Assembly (NCBI GenBank): GCA_900767505.1
Contig: CAAFZG010000024.1
Coordinates: 1 to 6,259, forward strand
Reading direction: 5' to 3'
Source: Methanomassiliicoccales archaeon
GTDB lineage: Archaea > Thermoplasmatota > Thermoplasmata > Methanomassiliicoccales > Methanomethylophilaceae
DNA: 6,259 nucleotides
Shown here: one piece after another, positions 6,206-6,259 of the stretch
How positions within the stretch are numbered: position 1 is the first letter of the stretch
Layout of the letters: every line of letters starts with the position of its first letter
Translations under genes and position numbers: made by a program
Notes under the pieces: model-generated
What the model saw: the letters and a program-made list of their open reading frames with translations, nothing else
Databases searched by the model: none
Told to the model about the DNA's origin: nothing

Positions 6206-6228
6206 GGTGACCGCAAGGTCTGAAAACC
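6206..6228 (+). other. Small GCAA-capped hairpin downstream of the tRNA
   Basis: GACC (6209-6212) and GGTC (6217-6220) close a GCAA tetraloop. GGT (6206-6208) can pair with ACC (6226-6228) across a one-sided bulge TGAAA (6221-6225). It may be part of the tRNA trailer or of an upstream region of the next gene. Four inner pairs are short enough to arise by chance. Confidence 0.25.
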
Positions 6229-6234
6229 ATCGAA

Positions 6235-6242
6235 CTTTATGA
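6235..6242 (+). promoter_or_regulatory. Possible TATA box for a gene beyond the right edge
   Basis: CTTTATGA preceded by CGAA resembles an archaeal BRE/TATA pair. By the spacing used elsewhere in this window, a start site would fall near position 6265, outside the sequence. An ATG at 6239 is open to the edge for seven codons but lies inside this element, so I do not call a gene there. Confidence 0.3.
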
Positions 6243-6259
6243 ATTTGTGCATAGCATCC

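Noticed and set aside
6206..6228. Box C/D or kink-turn guide RNA suggested by CTGA at 6220-6223
   Set aside because: There is no matching C box (RTGATGA) and no paired terminal stem; only a short GNRA hairpin is supported.
1..6259. CRISPR array, insertion sequence or phage attachment site
   Set aside because: I saw no spaced direct repeats, transposase motifs or tRNA-end duplication; the sequence right of the tRNA is too short to test integration there.

Overview
The window looks like a euryarchaeal chromosome of about 55-58% G+C. I infer a Thermoplasmata or Methanomassiliicoccales-type methanogen relative. Archaeal signs seen directly are TATA-like boxes about 26 bases upstream of start codons that have no useful Shine-Dalgarno sequence (leaderless genes), a compact tRNA-Thr with U73 and an encoded CCA, and a short HTH regulator of a kind common in methanogens. 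All five recognised genes end in TGA or TAA and none in TAG. That fits the suggested lineage but does not prove it.

Layout. Bases 3-2375 (+) hold the C-terminal part of a large protein built from repeated winged-helix domains around a conserved mixed domain, most like the C-terminal region of Lhr-type helicases; its reading frame is open at the left edge. A 95-base gap follows with a stem-loop and a TATA box. Bases 2471-2833 (+) encode a leaderless, 120-residue HTH regulator with a Cys-rich tail. It runs head-on, with a 4-base gap, into an Ogg1-type 8-oxoguanine DNA glycosylase on the minus strand (3635-2838). That gene shares a 54-base divergent promoter with an endonuclease IV-like TIM-barrel protein (3690-4496, +). 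One base further on is a 503-residue protein (4498-6009, +) made of two tandem copies of a winged helix plus a V4R-like sensor-type domain. A 100-base gap with a long inverted repeat, a T-run and a palindromic tRNA promoter leads to tRNA-Thr(CGU) at 6110-6184. The last 75 bases hold a small GNRA-capped hairpin and a possible TATA box for a gene outside the window.

How the genes fit together. The glycosylase (removal of oxidised guanine) and the endonuclease IV homologue (cleavage of the resulting abasic site) are consecutive steps of base excision repair and appear to be fired from a single TATA element in opposite directions. The endonuclease gene is probably co-transcribed with the duplicated regulator, which may report a redox or ligand signal to this repair pair. 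A large Lhr-like protein nearby completes what looks like a small DNA-repair neighbourhood. The regulatory link is inference; the protein family calls for the glycosylase and endonuclease rest on clearly visible active-site residues.
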